Of a DNA stretch of 64,000 bases, positions 63,359 to 64,000 are shown in pieces. A program made the position numbers and the translations under genes. The notes below the pieces were generated by a model. The model saw nothing but the letters and a program-made list of their open reading frames with translations, was not told the origin of the DNA and did not search any database. Positions within the stretch are counted from its first letter, which is position 1. Each line of letters starts with the position of its first letter. The DNA comes from Mycolicibacterium litorale (GTDB lineage: Bacteria; Actinomycetota; Actinomycetes; Mycobacteriales; Mycobacteriaceae). The stretch covers positions 4,712,001 to 4,776,000 of the forward strand of contig CP019882.1 in assembly GCA_002007745.1 (NCBI GenBank), read 5' to 3'.

Positions 63359-64000
63359 CTACAGCGTGTGCCCTTCGGCGTATGCGGTGGCCCAGTCCCG
63401 CACGGTGCGGGCGTACTGGTCGGAGTGGTTGTAGGCGTGCAGGGCGTTCATCCACCCGCGCGGGGTGGCCAGGTCCTTCCCACGGAAGCACAGGTACCCG
63501 GCCGCCGAGAGCGCGGCGTCGTCGAAGTTGTCCGGGCTGATCACGCCGTCGTTGTTGGCGTCGACACCGTAGAGCCGCCAGGTCTCCGGGATGAACTGCA
63601 TGGGGCCCATGGCCCGGACGTAGACCGGCTCGTCGCCGTCCAGCGACTGCTCGCTGTCGATGATCTCCAGGTTGCCGTTGGTGCCGTCGAGGTGCACCCC
63701 GCGAATCGGCGGGCTGACGTCGCCGTTGCGCGCGATCGTCGCGCCGCGATAGGTGCCGTGATGGCTTTCCACCATGCCGATGCCGGCCAGCGTGGTCCAG
63801 GCCAGATGGCAGTTGGGGTTCTCCACTTCGGCCACCCGTGCGGCGTAGGCGTACGCCTCGAGCGCCTGGATCGGGATGCCCAGTTGCGGCGCCCGCTGCG
63901 CGGCCCACTCGTGCAGCTGGTCGGCCGGCCGGCCCTTGGCATGGGTGTCGATGGCGGGCACCGGATCACCAGGCGGGGGCGGCACGCCCTCGGGGATCGG
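63359..64000 (-). CDS. LpqU-like lytic transglycosylase, 5' end outside the window
   Basis: The frame is open to the window's last bases, so the N-terminus with any lipoprotein signal is missing; about 213 residues are visible. A proline-rich linker (PPPPGDPVP) leads to a lytic transglycosylase domain. The catalytic Glu is in LAGIGMVESHHGTYRGAT, then RAMGPMQFIPETWRLYGVDA and NALHAYNHSDQYARTV. It cleaves peptidoglycan. The position next to eno matches lpqU (Rv1022). Confidence 0.88.
   Translation of the reverse strand, partial: PIPEGVPPPPGDPVPAIDTHAKGRPADQLHEWAAQRAPQLGIPIQALEAYAYAARVAEVENPNCHLAWTTLAGIGMVESHHGTYRGATIARNGDVSPPIRGVHLDGTNGNLEIIDSEQSLDGDEPVYVRAMGPMQFIPETWRLYGVDANNDGVISPDNFDDAALSAAGYLCFRGKDLATPRGWMNALHAYNHSDQYARTVRDWATAYAEGHTL

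Noticed and set aside
1..64000. CRISPR arrays, tRNA/rRNA genes, insertion sequences, integrases
   Set aside because: I saw no regularly spaced repeats, no cloverleaf or rRNA core sequences, and no transposase or integrase motifs. The tandem repeats found are only two copies each.

Overview
The window is GC-rich chromosomal DNA from a mycobacterium, most likely a rapidly growing Mycolicibacterium-type species. The evidence is a complete ESX-4 type VII secretion core, several mycobacterial cutinases, mycofactocin-linked genes (MftM, an MftF-type glycosyltransferase, an NDMA-type alcohol dehydrogenase), a Kdp operon with kdpF, and two blocks whose gene order, as I remember it, matches Mycobacterium tuberculosis (esxT to rmlC, Rv3444c-Rv3465; and ppx2 to lpqU, Rv1026-Rv1022). 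I found no rRNA, tRNA, CRISPR array, insertion sequence or prophage.

Layout. 1-8.7 kb: an alcohol/aldehyde oxidation locus. It holds the end of mftM, a response regulator, a GAF histidine kinase, an iron-containing alcohol dehydrogenase, a divergent MftF-family glycosyltransferase, an aldehyde dehydrogenase and a GAF-domain regulator. 8.8-18.3 kb: ESX-4 (esxT, esxU, the Rv3446c-type protein, eccC4, eccD4, mycP4, eccB4). 18.4-30.4 kb: accessory DNA inserted between eccB4 and the cutinases. It has a prenyl diphosphate synthase with a protein of unknown function, and divergently a tightly coupled operon of two unknown proteins, a class III cyclase/AAA ATPase and a carotenoid-desaturase-like flavoenzyme. 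A saccharopine-dehydrogenase-like enzyme, a CGNR regulator and an EamA exporter follow. 30.4-33.3 kb: four tandem cutinases. 33.3-37.9 kb: infA-rpmJ-rpsM-rpsK-rpsD-rpoA-rplQ-truA on the minus strand. 38.3-41.5 kb: a response-regulator/thioredoxin-reductase-like fusion followed by a cyclic-nucleotide-binding histidine kinase. 41.5-44.9 kb: two LLM flavoenzymes, rmlB and rmlC. 44.9-54.2 kb: a PLP-barrel protein lacking its lysine, then kdpFABCDE. 54.3-59.8 kb: ferredoxin, a two-component pair, a P450, an NDMA-type alcohol dehydrogenase, a 34-residue Cys/His-rich peptide and a DUF4383 protein. 59.8-64 kb: ppx/gppA, DUF501, ftsB-like, eno and the end of an lpqU-type gene.

The most promising candidate for an undescribed system is the 18.4-27.4 kb cluster. 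It combines isoprenoid chain synthesis, a desaturase-like flavoenzyme, a signalling cyclase/ATPase and three proteins I cannot assign. The second is the redox-fold/response-regulator plus cNMP-kinase pair at 38.3-41.5 kb.

Caution: eight otherwise well-conserved genes each carry one apparent -1 frameshift, seven of them explicable at G/C runs of 4-5. This pattern looks like consensus error in the assembly rather than gene decay. I annotate those genes across the break and state where it lies.
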